A DNA stretch of 64,000 nucleotides, from positions 74,995,365 to 75,059,364 of the forward strand of contig OZ024915.1 of NCBI GenBank assembly GCA_964017125.1, read 5' to 3'. The number at the start of each line of letters is the position of its first letter. Position 1 is the first letter of the stretch. A program made the position numbers and the translations under genes. Below the pieces are notes generated by a model, which had not been told where the DNA came from, did not search any database, and saw only the letters and a list, made by a program, of their open reading frames with translations. Below, one piece after another: positions 27,001-36,746 of this stretch. This stretch comes from Flabesymbios commensalis (Eukaryota > Annelida > Polychaeta > Terebellida > Flabelligeridae).

Positions 27001-27489
27001 AAATAATAAAGGAAAAATAGGTTTAGTCACCCTTCCCGACGATATTGGCACCATGACGGCAGGGTTTGTAATAAGGGGTGCACAAAACAAACACGGTTAT
27101 CGTCAGGGACAAACAAAAAGAAATTTAGCAATTTTTCAATGTGAAAAAATAAGAGTTGTCTCAGTTCTAAGGCTGTTTCCTGTATTTTGTTACTTTGTAT
27201 TCAATGTACGCACATGTAGAAAATATGGTAGGCAAGCCTATCATGCTTTATTATAAACCCTGGGAATATTACGGGGGATTCTAAAAAGTTTTAAAATCAT
27301 CAATATGGCTTGACCAATTGTTATACCATTAAGATAATTAATACTGTCAGAACGGGGATCGACTTCAGAATCTTCACGATCCCCGCAAAGGGTACAATAT
27401 ATTTAAAATGACCATGGACCCATAAAATAGGTGTTTAAATGAAGCGGAAAGAGCTAACTAAGAGATTGGTGACGTTTTCAAATTGAAAA

Positions 27490-27720
27490 AACCCTACTGA
27501 GAAAAAACTACTGGGTGGCAGTGCGACTGTTGCTCAGTGTTTTAGTCGTATCCTTGACTATGTACTACTTCTTGGCAGTATGAGAGTTATTCAGTGTTTT
27601 AGTTTTACCCTTGACTACATAGTTACTACAGGCTAGCAGTGTGAGTATGCTTCAGTGTTTTAGTTTTACCCTTGATTACCTACTACCGGCTGGCAGGCTG
27701 ACGTTCGTTCAGATTATTAC
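27490..27720. repeat. Diverged ~60-65-bp repeats related to the Ig6 exon/intron border
   Basis: Three to four units sharing CAGTGTTTTAG, TACCCTTGA and GGCTGGCAG-type blocks with the border repeats at 28.55-29.0 kb. The exonic part is short and no longer coding. Inferred to be the older outer part of the same array, later separated by other insertions. Confidence 0.65.
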
Positions 27721-28202
27721 CTCCTAATTATAGTATGTCCAAGTAGGTTAAACAAAGAGGTTAAAAATAGAGGAGACCTGAAGCAATGCTTTAATTAATG
27801 AGGCATTGGCGATAAAACATACTTACCTTATCATGTTGCCGATAGGCGCGTCATGTGGGGTGACAATCAACGGCTTAAATGTTTTGTCCGCTTTTTCAAA
27901 AAAATATTTACTAACCTCTTGCTATGCCTATAATCATGTATTTAAAAAATATCTAACCCACTATACTGTGTCAAGCTCTTAATGCAAATGAGATCAGGTG
28001 AAAAAGCGGGTCACGAACCAGAAAAGAAACGCGCATATCAAATAATTTGGTGAGATCATTGGACTGGCGGATTTGCGGTAATCAAGCAGATATAAAAATA
28101 GACATCAGACCGTGTGAGGTTAGCATGTCTGTGTCTGCTAGCAGGGGTGGGAGGAGGGGGGGGGGGGTAGATATAGGAAGCTGTCTCCTCTTTTTAACCT
28201 CT

Positions 28203-28551
28203 CTGATCTGTCCCACGTTGGAGGGTTGTCCAAAATGAAAGTTTCGTTGATTACTCAGTCAATTGTCCAGCGATGTACACAAAATTTTGCAAGCATGGTT
28301 ATCTAAGCATTTGGCAACAACCCTGAAAATTTCGCTGATGAGTTAATAGAGGGGCGTGATGAAATTTACTATATGTCCAATTGTCTAACTTTTGAACTAG
28401 AAAATATTCTACGAAATGTTCACGATTGATCCCAAATGTCTATAAATAGGCCTAATAAAATTGCATTAAAAGCACGAGAGAATTGACTGAGAAATCAACG
28501 AAAAGCTAGCTTTAATTTCTCAGAATCCTCCACCGCTGGACAGACTATAGT
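28203..28551. mobile_element. Second, more decayed copy of the palindromic MITE
   Basis: Same ends as 63483-63925: TTGTCCAAAATGAAAGTTTC on the left, and TCCTCCACCGCTGGACAGAC on the right. Inner TCTAACTTTTGAACTA is shared. It lies inside the 9.3-kb intron and separates two parts of the exon-border array. Confidence 0.85.
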
Positions 28552-29008
28552 TACTGTCGGCTGGCAGTGTTTTAGCATCACCTTTGTTTACTTACTGACG
28601 CCCGCTGGCAGTGTGGGGATCTTGTTGTTTTCGTCGCGGCTGTATTTGTATAATTTATTATCAGTGTTGTACAGTGTTTAAGTATCACCCTTGTTTACTT
28701 ACTGACTCCGGATGGCAGTGTGAGGGTAGCATTCTCACCATCACGGTTGTTTTTTTAAATCTAGTATTAGCGTGTTTACTGGGCTGTTCAGTGTTTTAGT
28801 ATTAAACTTGCAGTGTGAGTGTGGCGTTCTTCTAGTCGCGGCTGTATCAGTATTAGCCACACAGGTATACACCCCCTTATAATACAGCGCTTCATACATA
28901 CTGTCTCCGGCAGGCAGTGTTAGTGTAGCGTTCTTCCCGTCGCGGCTGTATGTTTATAATCTAGAATTAGCGTTGTTCTGTGTTTTAGTATCACCCTTGT
29001 TTACTTAC
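28552..29008 (-). pseudogene. Decayed partial copies of the Ig6 exon 3' half and donor
   Basis: At least four degenerate repeats of the exon 29009-29211 end and following intron. The best, ~28815-28895, copies the segment coding for YEGVYTCVAST onward (GTGTATACCTGTGTGGC is shared) but has a one-base loss and no clear acceptor, so it is a pseudo-exon. Others near 28590-28680, 28700-28740 and 28905-28980 keep the GCCGCGAC and CTGCCAGC landmarks; two retain GTAAGTAAACAAGGGTGA donors. Related shorter units continue at 27490-27720, separated by a MITE. Confidence 0.85.
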
Positions 29009-29211
29009 TGACTCCCGCTGGCAGGGTGAGTGTAGCGTTCTTTTCGTCGCGGCTGTATCTAGTACTCGCCACACAGGTATACACTCCCTCATAATCCACT
29101 ATCTCGGGCTTTGTTGTGTCCACCATCAGTATCTGACCGGCATTTTTATTACGCACCATCTTATCTCTGGTCATCCAGATGGTGGCATCGTCCTCATCCT
29201 GCACTGGCATT
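29009..29211 (-). CDS. Ig6-type domain, second half exon
   Basis: 203 nt, acceptor TTGATTTTCAG, donor GGGAGTCA|GTAAGTAAAC. Reads MPVQDEDDATIWMTRDK, then ILMVDTTKPEIVDYEG, VYTCVASTRYSRDEKNA and TLTLPAG. YEGVYTCVASTR matches the end of family Ig6 (SGEYTCVARTR in fly). It ends in phase 1, which fits the transmembrane exon 9.3 kb away. Its 3' half and donor recur in decayed copies across 27490-29008. Confidence 0.9.
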
Positions 29212-29764
29212 CTGAAAATCAACAAAGATGCACATAAACTATTGTTACATAAACCAGGAAAAAAAAAATGTATCCGTTTTCAAACAAATTTCAGACCAAT
29301 AAATTCAATTCGAATTGCTAAAATGTTTTGTGGTAGATGCTTAGTTAATCTGATAAAAACATTTTGAAGATGATTTTTTTCTATACAATTATTTTTCGTC
29401 CTTTGGAGCTGGAAATTGCGCTAGCAATTCCAGCTTCAAATGAATGGAAAATAGTTTGAAAAAAATCGGCAGCATAAGGGTTACCCTTACAAACGCTGAA
29501 ATATCGTTACATAAACCATGAAAAATAAAGTTTTTTTCAATTTGAATTATCATAAATGTCCCAGTTAGTTCTTCCCGATTCATTTGTATACCTATGTCTG
29601 TTATGATTCTACGGCCTGTATAAATTTACAAATTTATTTGTTGCGGTAGTGAGACACACCTTCCAAGTGGTTGATTTTTGTTGTTATGTCCATAAAAAAT
29701 AATAACCAGCGTTCCAGGAGTTAAGGGGTAATCTCCCATTTTACCTATTCACTGGACACCTTAC

Positions 29765-29909
29765 CTGATGTAATCTCCTTTGAACTTCCATGCCAAGGAG
29801 AGGTCGTCCCGCATCAGGTCGTCTGTGGAGGCCTCACACGTGAACTCTGCAAACCCCTCGAAGGCCTCTAATAGCACGTTCTCAGGCTCCACCGTGATCA
29901 CTGTGGGTA
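29765..29909 (-). CDS. Ig6-type domain, first half exon
   Basis: 145 nt, acceptor TTTGATTTCAG, donor ATCAG|GTAAGGTGTCC. Reads PTVITVEPENVLLEAFEG, then FAEFTCEASTDDLMRDD and LSLAWKFKGDYI. The long C-to-W spacing (CEASTDDLMRDDLSLAW) matches Ig6 of neuroglian and L1 (for example CQASFDPSLQPSITW in L1), not Ig5. It enters in phase 1 directly after the Ig4 exon. Confidence 0.87.
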
Positions 29910-29937
29910 CTGAAATCAAATTCAAATTTCAGATCTA

Positions 29938-30200
29938 TTTATTAATGCTATATATTAATATTGCTTTACGTCACTTTCTGCACAATCATGGCAATATCGC
30001 GACAGAAAGAATGACTTCAAGGGTTCTTTATAGTGCACAGTACCATAGGCAGCACTGTACACTCCAGGCCTTTGAAGTTTGGAGCACTGTACACAACCAC
30101 GATGACAAATATCCGACCCGACCGGGATTCGAAGCTGGTACCTCCAGATTACAAGCCCCAGTCGATACGAACAAGCTATCGGGGTTGGCCATTTGTTATT
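29938..30200 (-). mobile_element. tRNA-derived SINE, minus orientation
   Basis: On the minus strand a tRNA-like head contains CCGATAGCTTGTTCG and the B-box-like AGCTTCGAATCCCGG. Its body contains GGTACTGTGCACTATAAAGA, and the tail ends TGACGTAAAGCAATATT. It lies in the intron between the Ig4 and Ig6 exons, where Ig5 exons would be expected. The same tail is shared with the dispersed repeat at 780-1350. Confidence 0.75.
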
Positions 30201-30284
30201 GCTACAGGTAATTACAATTAATACATTTGTTGTTCAAAGTGTCTTTTTAATAATGGGTGCAAGGGAGACCCGCAAAAGGCTTTG

Positions 30285-30548
30285 TTAACTCCTACAGCGC
30301 GGGGATCGACTTTAGTCGTCAGAATCTGACGTCTGTAGACGTCAGATTCTGACGACTAAAGTCTATCTAAAGTCTATCCCTGCGCTGTAAGAGTACAAAT
30401 ATTTCTAATGGCCGCAGACCCAAACCTTAGGTATTCAAATGAATTGGAAATAGCAAACGAAGATATTTATGATGATTTGAAATTGAAAAAACACACTTTG
30501 GTCTCCATAGTTTTTATGAAAATAATTCAGCACTTCAAGGGTTAAAAG
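30285..30548. mobile_element. TGACGT-hairpin MITE family, best copy 1
   Basis: A ~100-bp inverted-repeat head (GCGGGGATCGACTTTAG, CAGAATCTGACGTC and complement) is followed by a ~150-bp tail with GGCCGCAGACCC, GGTATTCAAATGAATTGGAA, TTTATGATGATTTGAAATTG and AAGGGTTAA. About 18 copies lie in the window: near 3320, 4685 (split), 21950, 23050, 27345, 37780, 38535, 39800, 40370, 46235, 47735, 47990, and in reverse near 48520, 50570, 52490, 56135, 57395 and 60665, plus forward 52665. This is the most frequent long repeat here. Confidence 0.9.
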
Positions 30549-31644
30549 CCGCTTCCATGTGGGCCACCTGTGATAAATAATATACATAATTAAACTAGAA
30601 AAGGATGTTCCGTGGAACATGTGAGTTCCCGGTGCAACAATTTTCGCTAAGCAAATATATAGAGTCCCCACACATAGACTGAAATAATTTTTTGACTTTG
30701 CACGTCAGTACTGTCCATGCATAAAACTTCTACATCAACATAAAATTGTGTGCAATTTGCCAGAAATGGTGTAGCATTTGCGAGCAATCGTGTAGCTGAC
30801 TTCACCACCACAGAAGATAAATCATCCCCTCAATTTATGAAGTATTGACTGGTATTAGAGGGTGCAAACTACGACATAGAGTGTATTAACGCTTTAACCG
30901 CCGGTGCCGCATATATTCAGGTTTTCAGTTTTTTATTAGCACATTAAGTACCACCTTTTAAATAAGTTAAAGATAAAATGTGACATCAACCAGCAAAATT
31001 TGAAAAGAGTTGACCTCCATTCAGTCAAATCTGAATAACTTTCACTCACTTGAAGTTGTGGATCGCGTCAGCGAGACACAACTTCAAGTGGGTGAAAATT
31101 AAAATTGAATAATTTGGCGGTTAAAAAGTTAACGCTTCCCCAGCTGAATTGTTTGTTTTTATTTTCCATTCACATGAAGCTGTAATTTCCAGCAAGCACA
31201 ATTTCCAGCTACACACGACGAAACATACTTTTATTTATTAACAACACCACACTTGACAATAGCATGCGCCATTATTGAACTGTTCGAGAACTGGTTATCA
31301 GCGCCATACTGAAAAAATATTGAGCAGGATACAATTAAAATGTTTAAGTTATCGCGTCCACAAGCCATTATAAAATTGAGCTGATCATTAGCAACATGCA
31401 AAACAAATTTGAGCAGGATACATGCAAAAGTTTATGGTGCCCACGTTTTATTAGCCGTTTAAATCGCACTTATTGGGAACGAAATGTCGGTTTAATCGAG
31501 AAGATTTGCAAATTTCCCAAATTAAACAAAAAGGATTAATTTTCGTCTGCTTCAAGTTTTGTGTCGCGGTAGCGAGACAATTTCAAGTGGGTGTAAATTT
31601 AAATTATTTGATCTAGTGGTTTAATGGTCATAATTATAACTTAC

Positions 31645-31809
31645 GCAACACATTGAGGAATCCACTGGCGAACGTGTAGCCGTATTCATTACTGCTGTTG
31701 CACTGTATGGTCATCAGGTCTCCTCCTGGGCCGCACGTCTTACACAAGTCATTGATGATCAGGTGTGTGTCGTCATCACCGTACATAAACTTAGATCCGG
31801 GAGCAGGGT
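31645..31809 (-). CDS. Ig4, second half exon
   Basis: 165 nt, acceptor TCTATTTCGCAG, donor GTTGC|GTAAGTTAT. Reads DPAPGSKFMYGDDDTHLI, then LMTIQCNSSNEYGYTF and ASGFLNVL. QCNSSNEYGY...LNVL closely follows the end of neuroglian Ig4 (QCNATNKHGYVYKDVYLNVL), and the expected D-x-G-x-Y-x-C is relaxed in the same way. Its first ~30 nt with the acceptor are repeated in the preceding intron (31810-32395). The next recognisable exon encodes Ig6, not Ig5; both sides are phase 1. Confidence 0.9.
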
Positions 31810-32395
31810 CTGCGAAATAGAAATATCACCAAACATAAACTGAGATCTGGGGGCATGGTCTGAGCAATAGAGATATCACCAAACATAAACTTAGATCTGG
31901 GCGCCTGGTCTGGGCAATAGAGATATCACCAAACATAAACTCAGATCTGGTGGCAGGGTCTGCGAAATAGTTTATACAAATATTTATCACCAAACAAAAA
32001 CTTACATCCGGGGGCATGGGTATGTGAAATAGAGTTATTACAAAACATAAACTTAGATCTGGGGAGCAGGGTCTGTGAAATAGTTATATCACCAACGTAA
32101 CTTAGATCCAGTATATATAAGGGTGTGTGAAATAGAGATATCACCAAACATAAACTTAGATCTGGGCGCCGGGTGTGTGAAATAGAGATATCACCAAACA
32201 TGAACTTAGATCTGGGGGCAGGGTGTGTGAAATACAGATATCACCAAACATAAACTTAGATCCGAGGGCAGGGTCAGGGCAATAGAGATATCACCAAACA
32301 TAAACTTAGATATGGGGGAAGGGTCCGCGAAATAGTGATATCACCAAACATAAACTTAGATATGGGGCAAGGTCTGTACAGTACAGTAGTAATTT
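31810..32395 (-). repeat. 50-bp minisatellite built from the Ig4 exon acceptor border
   Basis: About 11 intronic units upstream (minus strand) of the exon 31645-31809. Each unit holds a branch/pyrimidine region (ATATCTCTATTT), an acceptor site and ~30 nt like the exon start (ACCCTGCxCCCAGATCTAAG and TTTATG). AG is kept at the acceptor position in about five intronic units (near 31852, 31902, 31952, 32070 and 32380) and replaced in the rest. Confidence 0.92.
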
Positions 32396-32443
32396 CGCGC
32401 TTTAAGGGTTAAACCACTTATTTCATAATAATAATAGCCTTAC

Positions 32444-32584
32444 CTTCCAGAGGATCTCCATTTTTGAACCACTTTACCGTTGGTGTAGGTTTGCCTGTCG
32501 CCCTGCAGTAGAAGTTACCCGCCTCTCCCTCAGTCACCACAGTATCATGCGGCTTCTCGGCTGGATTTCTAAATGTAGGTATTT
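32444..32584 (-). CDS. Ig4, first half exon
   Basis: 141 nt, acceptor TTGTGTTGTAG, donor CTGGAAG|GTAAGGCTATT. Reads PTFRNPAEKPHDTVVTEG, then EAGNFYCRATGKPTPTVKWF and KNGDPLE. The first cysteine (FYCRA), the GKPTP turn and the core tryptophan (KWFKNG) are all visible. It ends in phase 1 and joins GAC CCT of the next exon. Confidence 0.92.
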
Positions 32585-32892
32585 CTACAACACAAAGACA
32601 AATAATGAGATTATGCTCAAAAGTATAGATGTATATTTTAACCCTTTGCCTGCTGATCACAACTATGATCTTTTTTTAAAAAAATCATTAGTCGACCAAA
32701 TCACTGTTATTGGAAATGAAATAAATGTCTAAACATCAAGATTTGCAAATATTTGTGCTCAAATTAAACAAATGCGAGTTACTTTCAGGCACTTGAAGTT
32801 TTGGTTCGCGGTAGCGAGATACAACTTCAAGTAGCTGAAAATTTAAATAAATTTAGGGGTCAATGTCATTTGTTTTTATTTGAATTTTATTT

Positions 32893-32970
32893 CAAGTCAC
32901 GATATATCGCAGGCTTCTGATTGGTCGAGATGGCCATCTCGACCAATCAGAAGCCTACGATATATCCAGA
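32893..32970. mobile_element. Hairpin with CTGATTGGTCGAGA arms
   Basis: Nearly perfect inverted repeat of ATATATCGCAGGCTTCTGAT, TGGTCGAGATGGCC. A related, more decayed hairpin is at 60312-60375 (CTGATTGGTCGAGAAGGCC). Confidence 0.8.
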
Positions 32971-33138
32971 GATGCCAGTGGGTCATGGGGAAAAAATCCG
33001 GATTTACTTTCTTTTAAGTCGAAAAAAGCCATTTTAGGTCGAAAAAAATTTTTTTTTAGGTCATACAGTATCATTATATATTGCATTACGGGCACTGTGA
33101 TCTAGAGGTTAAGTATTCAGTTATATATCATTACTTAC

Positions 33139-33317
33139 CAAACACCTTGACGGGTATGTGTATGAGCCCTTTGCCGGCGTCATTCACCCCCACACACGTG
33201 TATTTGCCCTCATCCTGCATCCGCACCCCCACGATCTGCAGTGTACTCTTATAGTCCAGCAGGCTGTGCTGAGATGTAGGAGCATCGTTAAAGTTCCACG
33301 AGTAGCTCACCTGAGGA
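33139..33317 (-). CDS. Ig3, second half exon
   Basis: 179 nt, acceptor CTGTACTTGCAG, donor GTGTTTG|GTAAGTAATG. Reads PQVSYSWNFNDAPTS, then a DYKSTLQIVGVRMQDEGK stretch, YTCVGVNDAGKG and IPVKVF. SYSW supplies the core tryptophan and DEGKYTC the classic D-x-G-x-Y-x-C motif. The acceptor lies at the edge of a ~570-bp tetranucleotide array that reads (CACT)n on the transcribed strand. Confidence 0.9.
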
Positions 33318-33337
33318 CTGCAAGTACAGAGAGTGTT

Positions 33338-33880
33338 AGTGAGTGAGTGAGTGAGTGAGTGAGTGAGTGAGTGAGTGAGTGAGTGAGTGAGTGAGTGAGT
33401 GAGTGAGTGAGTGGGTGGGTGGGTGGGTGGGTGAGTGAGTGAGTGAGTGAGTGGGTGGGTGGGTGGGTGGGTGAGTGGGTGGGTGAGTGAGTGAGTGAGT
33501 GAGTGAGTGAGTGAGTGAGTGAGTGAGTGAGTGAGTGAGTGAGTGAGTGAGTGAGTGAGTGAGTGGGTGGGTGAGTGAGTGAGTGGGTGGGTGGGTGGGT
33601 GGGTGAGTGAGTGAGTGAGTGGGCGGGTGGTTGGTTGGATGGGTGAGTGAGTGAGTGAGTGAGTGAGTGAGTGAGTGAGTGAGTGAGTGAGTGAGTGAGT
33701 GAGTGAGTGAGTGAGTGAGTGAGTGAGTGAGTGAGTGAGTGAGTGAGTGAGTGAGTGAGTGAGTGAGTGAGTGAGTGAGTGAGTGAGTGAGTGAGTGAGT
33801 GAGTGAGTGAGTGAGTGAGTGAGTGAGTGAGTGAGTGAGTGAGTGAGTGAGTGAGTTAGTGAGTGAGTGAGTGAGTGAGC
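33338..33880 (-). repeat. (GAGT)n microsatellite, (CACT)n on the transcribed strand
   Basis: About 545 bp of GTGA repeats with interspersed GGGT blocks near 33412-33485, 33563-33605 and 33621-33640. It lies directly before the acceptor of exon 33139-33317, so the pre-mRNA reads (CACU)n into CACUCUCUGUACUUGCAG. Tract length is probably variable between individuals. Confidence 0.97.
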
Positions 33881-34592
33881 TACGTGAATACTGTTTTAAA
33901 ATGCATATTGTTTTTTAAGGCGTTTATGCGAGGCACGCACAATTGTCTCTCGCAACTGTTTATAATGAGTGACCTGTTTGTTTTTAGGAATTGTATACAC
34001 GATGAGACATCAATAAAAGTATATCATCTATATCTATCTAAATATCACTAAATTACTCAAATTAAAACTTGCGGCTAAACGGCCATTTTGAAATTGTTTG
34101 CTCCCAAAAGTTATTCAGATCATTGGATGACATAGCTGAAAATGTTGATGAAAACATGTTCCTGAAGTGCGCTAAAGAGCATTTCTTCGTTAGTGGCCGT
34201 AGTAATTGAAGAGTTGCTGATATGGGGTTTAAAATGTCACCAAAACAATTCCCCAGTGGCATATGATGGCTATGTGAAGTACAAGGAAGCAGATGCTGAT
34301 AGATTAGTAGTTATTTGAAAAAAAACCAAATAACTGCAGCGGCGGCGGACAATGTGGTATACATTAACCAACCCACCTCGTCGAGGGCTGCTTAATTACA
34401 TAATTCAGGAATCCATCCCTGAATCAAGCTATCGGCATTAACATTATCTCGCAGGCAATACTATTAGATCATCAGAAATTTGCTAAACAGATATTTATTT
34501 TCTATTCTAAGGTTTAGTAGGTTCCTATCATTAATGAAGTTACGTTATTATTTCACTAAACAACTCGGGTGTGTGTTTCTGGTTGTACTCAC

Positions 34593-34710
34593 TAGGCGGC
34601 GAAAGCACACTTGAGGGTAAGATTGTGGCCGACCAGGGCGGTGATGTAGGGGTCATCAGTTCGCTGGAGGGAGGAGTAAAGCTGTTTAGGCTCTGTGTGA
34701 TCAGGGATCC
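34593..34710 (-). CDS. Ig3, first half exon
   Basis: 118 nt, acceptor from a long T-rich tract ending TTTTTTCAG, donor GCCTA|GTGAGTACAACC. Reads IPDHTEPKQLYSSLQ and then PYITALVGHNLTLKCAFAAY. The first cysteine is in TLKCAF. It enters with two bases of a split codon and leaves in phase 2; the next exon supplies the remaining T of TAT. Confidence 0.85.
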
Positions 34711-35089
34711 CTGAAAAAAAGAAAAGGATTTATTTATTAATTTGTTCATTATGCATTCTCGGGATGAATGTATATGTTCATGAGATTGCAAGTTTACCAA
34801 CGTCATATCTCAAGACATTTTTAAAATGTACTTCATGTGAACGTGATATCTTGAGAACAGCTAATCCAAATCATCAGTGAATTTCCAGAAAATGGCAGTC
34901 ATATTTTATTTCTAGAACACGTGATGATTTTGTACTTAGGCACTCATACCTGCCTGGGCCAGAAATGGACTTACGTCAGTTTTAAGATTTTCTCATCAAC
35001 ATAGCAGTTTTTTTGTTTTTTTCAAGTTCTTGTAAACATGTTACTTGGTAAATCACCCATAAAAAGAACATAACAGGTTAAAGATTGAT

Positions 35090-36372
35090 TTTATCTGTAT
35101 ACTTGTATGATTTACTTATGGATGTTGTCTTCAATAAGGTTTTATTTTTTCTGTATACTTGCTTGATTTACTTACTGCTGATGAGTTCTATAAAGTTTGA
35201 TTTTATCAGTTTGCTTGTATGATATACACCGGTACTTACTGTTTATGACTTCTATAAGGTTTGATTTGACATGTATACGTGTATGATCTACTTAATGCTG
35301 ATGACTTCTTTAAGGTTTGGTTAGATCTGTATACTTGTTTGATATACATACTGCTGATGACTTCTTTAAGGTTTGATGTTATCAGTTTACTTGCTTGATA
35401 TACTTATTGCTGATGACTTCTATAAGGTTTGATGTTATCAGTTTACGTGTATGATATACTTACTGCTGGTGACTTCTAGAAGGTTTGATGTGATCAGTTT
35501 ACTTGTATGACATACTTACTGCTGATGATTTCTATAAGGTTTGATGTTATCAGTTTACTTGTATGATATACTTACTGCTGGTGATTTCTATAAGGTTTGA
35601 TGTGATCTGTTTACTTGCTTGATTTACTTACTGCTGATGACTTCTATAAGGTTTGATGTGATCTGTTTACTTGTATGATATACTTACTGCTGATGATTTC
35701 TATAAGGTTTGATGTGATCTGTTTACTTGTATGACGTACTTATTGCTGGTGACTTCTATAAGGTTTGATGTGATCTGTTTACTTGTATGATATACTTACT
35801 GCTGATGATTTCTATAAGGTTTGATGTGATCTGTTTACTTGTATGATATACTTATTGCTGGTGACTTCTATAAGGTTTGATGTTATCTGTTTACTTGTAT
35901 GATATACTTATTGCTGGTGACTTCTATAAGGTTTAATGTTATCTGTTTACTTGTATGATATACTTATTGCTGGTGATTTCTATAAGGTTTGATGTGATCT
36001 GTTTACTTGTATGATATACTTATTGCTGGTGACTTCTATAAGGTTTGATGTTATCTGTTTACTTGTATGATATACTTATTGCTGATGATTTCTATAAGAT
36101 TTGCTTTGATCTGTTTACTTGTTTGATATACTTACTGCTGGTGACTTCTATAAGGTTTGATGTGATCAGTTTACTTGTATGACATACTTATTGCTGTTGA
36201 CTTCTATAAGGTTTGATGTGATCAGTTTACTTGTATGACATACTTATTGCTGATGATTTCTAGAAGGTTTAATGTGATCTGTTTACTTGCTTGATATACT
36301 TATTGCTTACTGCTTCTATAAGCTTTGCTTTGATCTCTATATTTGCTTACTGCTGCTATTTGATTTACTTAC
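35090..36372 (-). repeat. 56-bp minisatellite built from the Ig2 exon donor border
   Basis: About 22 units directly downstream (minus strand) of the exon ending at 36373. Each unit contains an ATAGAAGTCATCAGCA-like copy of the exon end followed by GTAAGTATATCA or, in many units, ATAAGTATATCA, where the donor GT is lost. Units near the exon are most alike; those near 35100-35300 are more diverged. Confidence 0.93.
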
Positions 36373-36501
36373 TGCTGATGACTTCTATCTGATGGTAACT
36401 TCCACCCTGCAGCTGATCGAGGCGAGAGTTAAAACTACGACATCTGTAAATATCCCCATTCTTAGAGTCGCTAGGAAGGGCGTAGGAGTAATGAAGGTTA
36501 C
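36373..36501 (-). CDS. Ig2, second half exon
   Basis: 129 nt, acceptor TTTTTTTCAG, donor CATCAGCA|GTAAGTAAATC. Reads GNLHYSYALPSDSKNGDIYR and then CRSFNSRLDQLQGGSYHQ. GNLHYSYA matches the GNLxFSN signature of neuroglian/L1 Ig2, and YRC gives the second cysteine. Phase 1 in and out. The last ~18 nt and the donor are the seed of the 56-bp minisatellite that fills the next intron. Confidence 0.88.
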
Positions 36502-36711
36502 CTGAAAAAAATGCATCAAATATTAACGTGAAAATATTATATATAATTGTTTTCTTGGTGTAAAGTAGATTTATATAGGTTATTATTGACAGAATATCTA
36601 TTACTTTTTTTGTAAGTATGTAAGCCTACCCATCTGCTGAAAAATAGTAGTAACAAAGATGGTAGATCTCAATTAAGAAGCTAACCTACCGCCCCTCACC
36701 CCACCCCCTGA

Positions 36712-36746
36712 CCGTACTCATCGTGGACTATACTCGGTGGACACCC
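36712..36746 (-). repeat. Stray copy of the Ig2 first-exon 3' border
   Basis: About 31 nt resemble the end of exon 37562-37724: plus-strand ACCGTACTCATCGTGGAC and TATACTCGGTGGA against ACCGTCCTCATCGTGGAC and TATCCTCGGTGAA, three differences. The nearby C-rich flank is also similar. It is a single decayed copy lying 0.8 kb into the intron. Confidence 0.75.

Noticed and set aside
26819-27256. 145-codon plus-strand frame with LGHVYSEKYSG repeats
   Set aside because: Three 42-bp tandem copies open the frame; the remainder lacks any motif and the locus is inside an intron of the minus-strand gene.
29085-29225. Reading the Ig exons as a hemicentin or titin-like Ig array
   Set aside because: The transmembrane exon and SFIGQY tail in phase with the Ig exons place it in the L1 family.
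34062-34262. 66-codon minus-strand frame as an extra exon of the L1/neuroglian-like gene
   Set aside because: No Ig features, no suitable acceptor/donor pair, and the flanking exons already join in phase.
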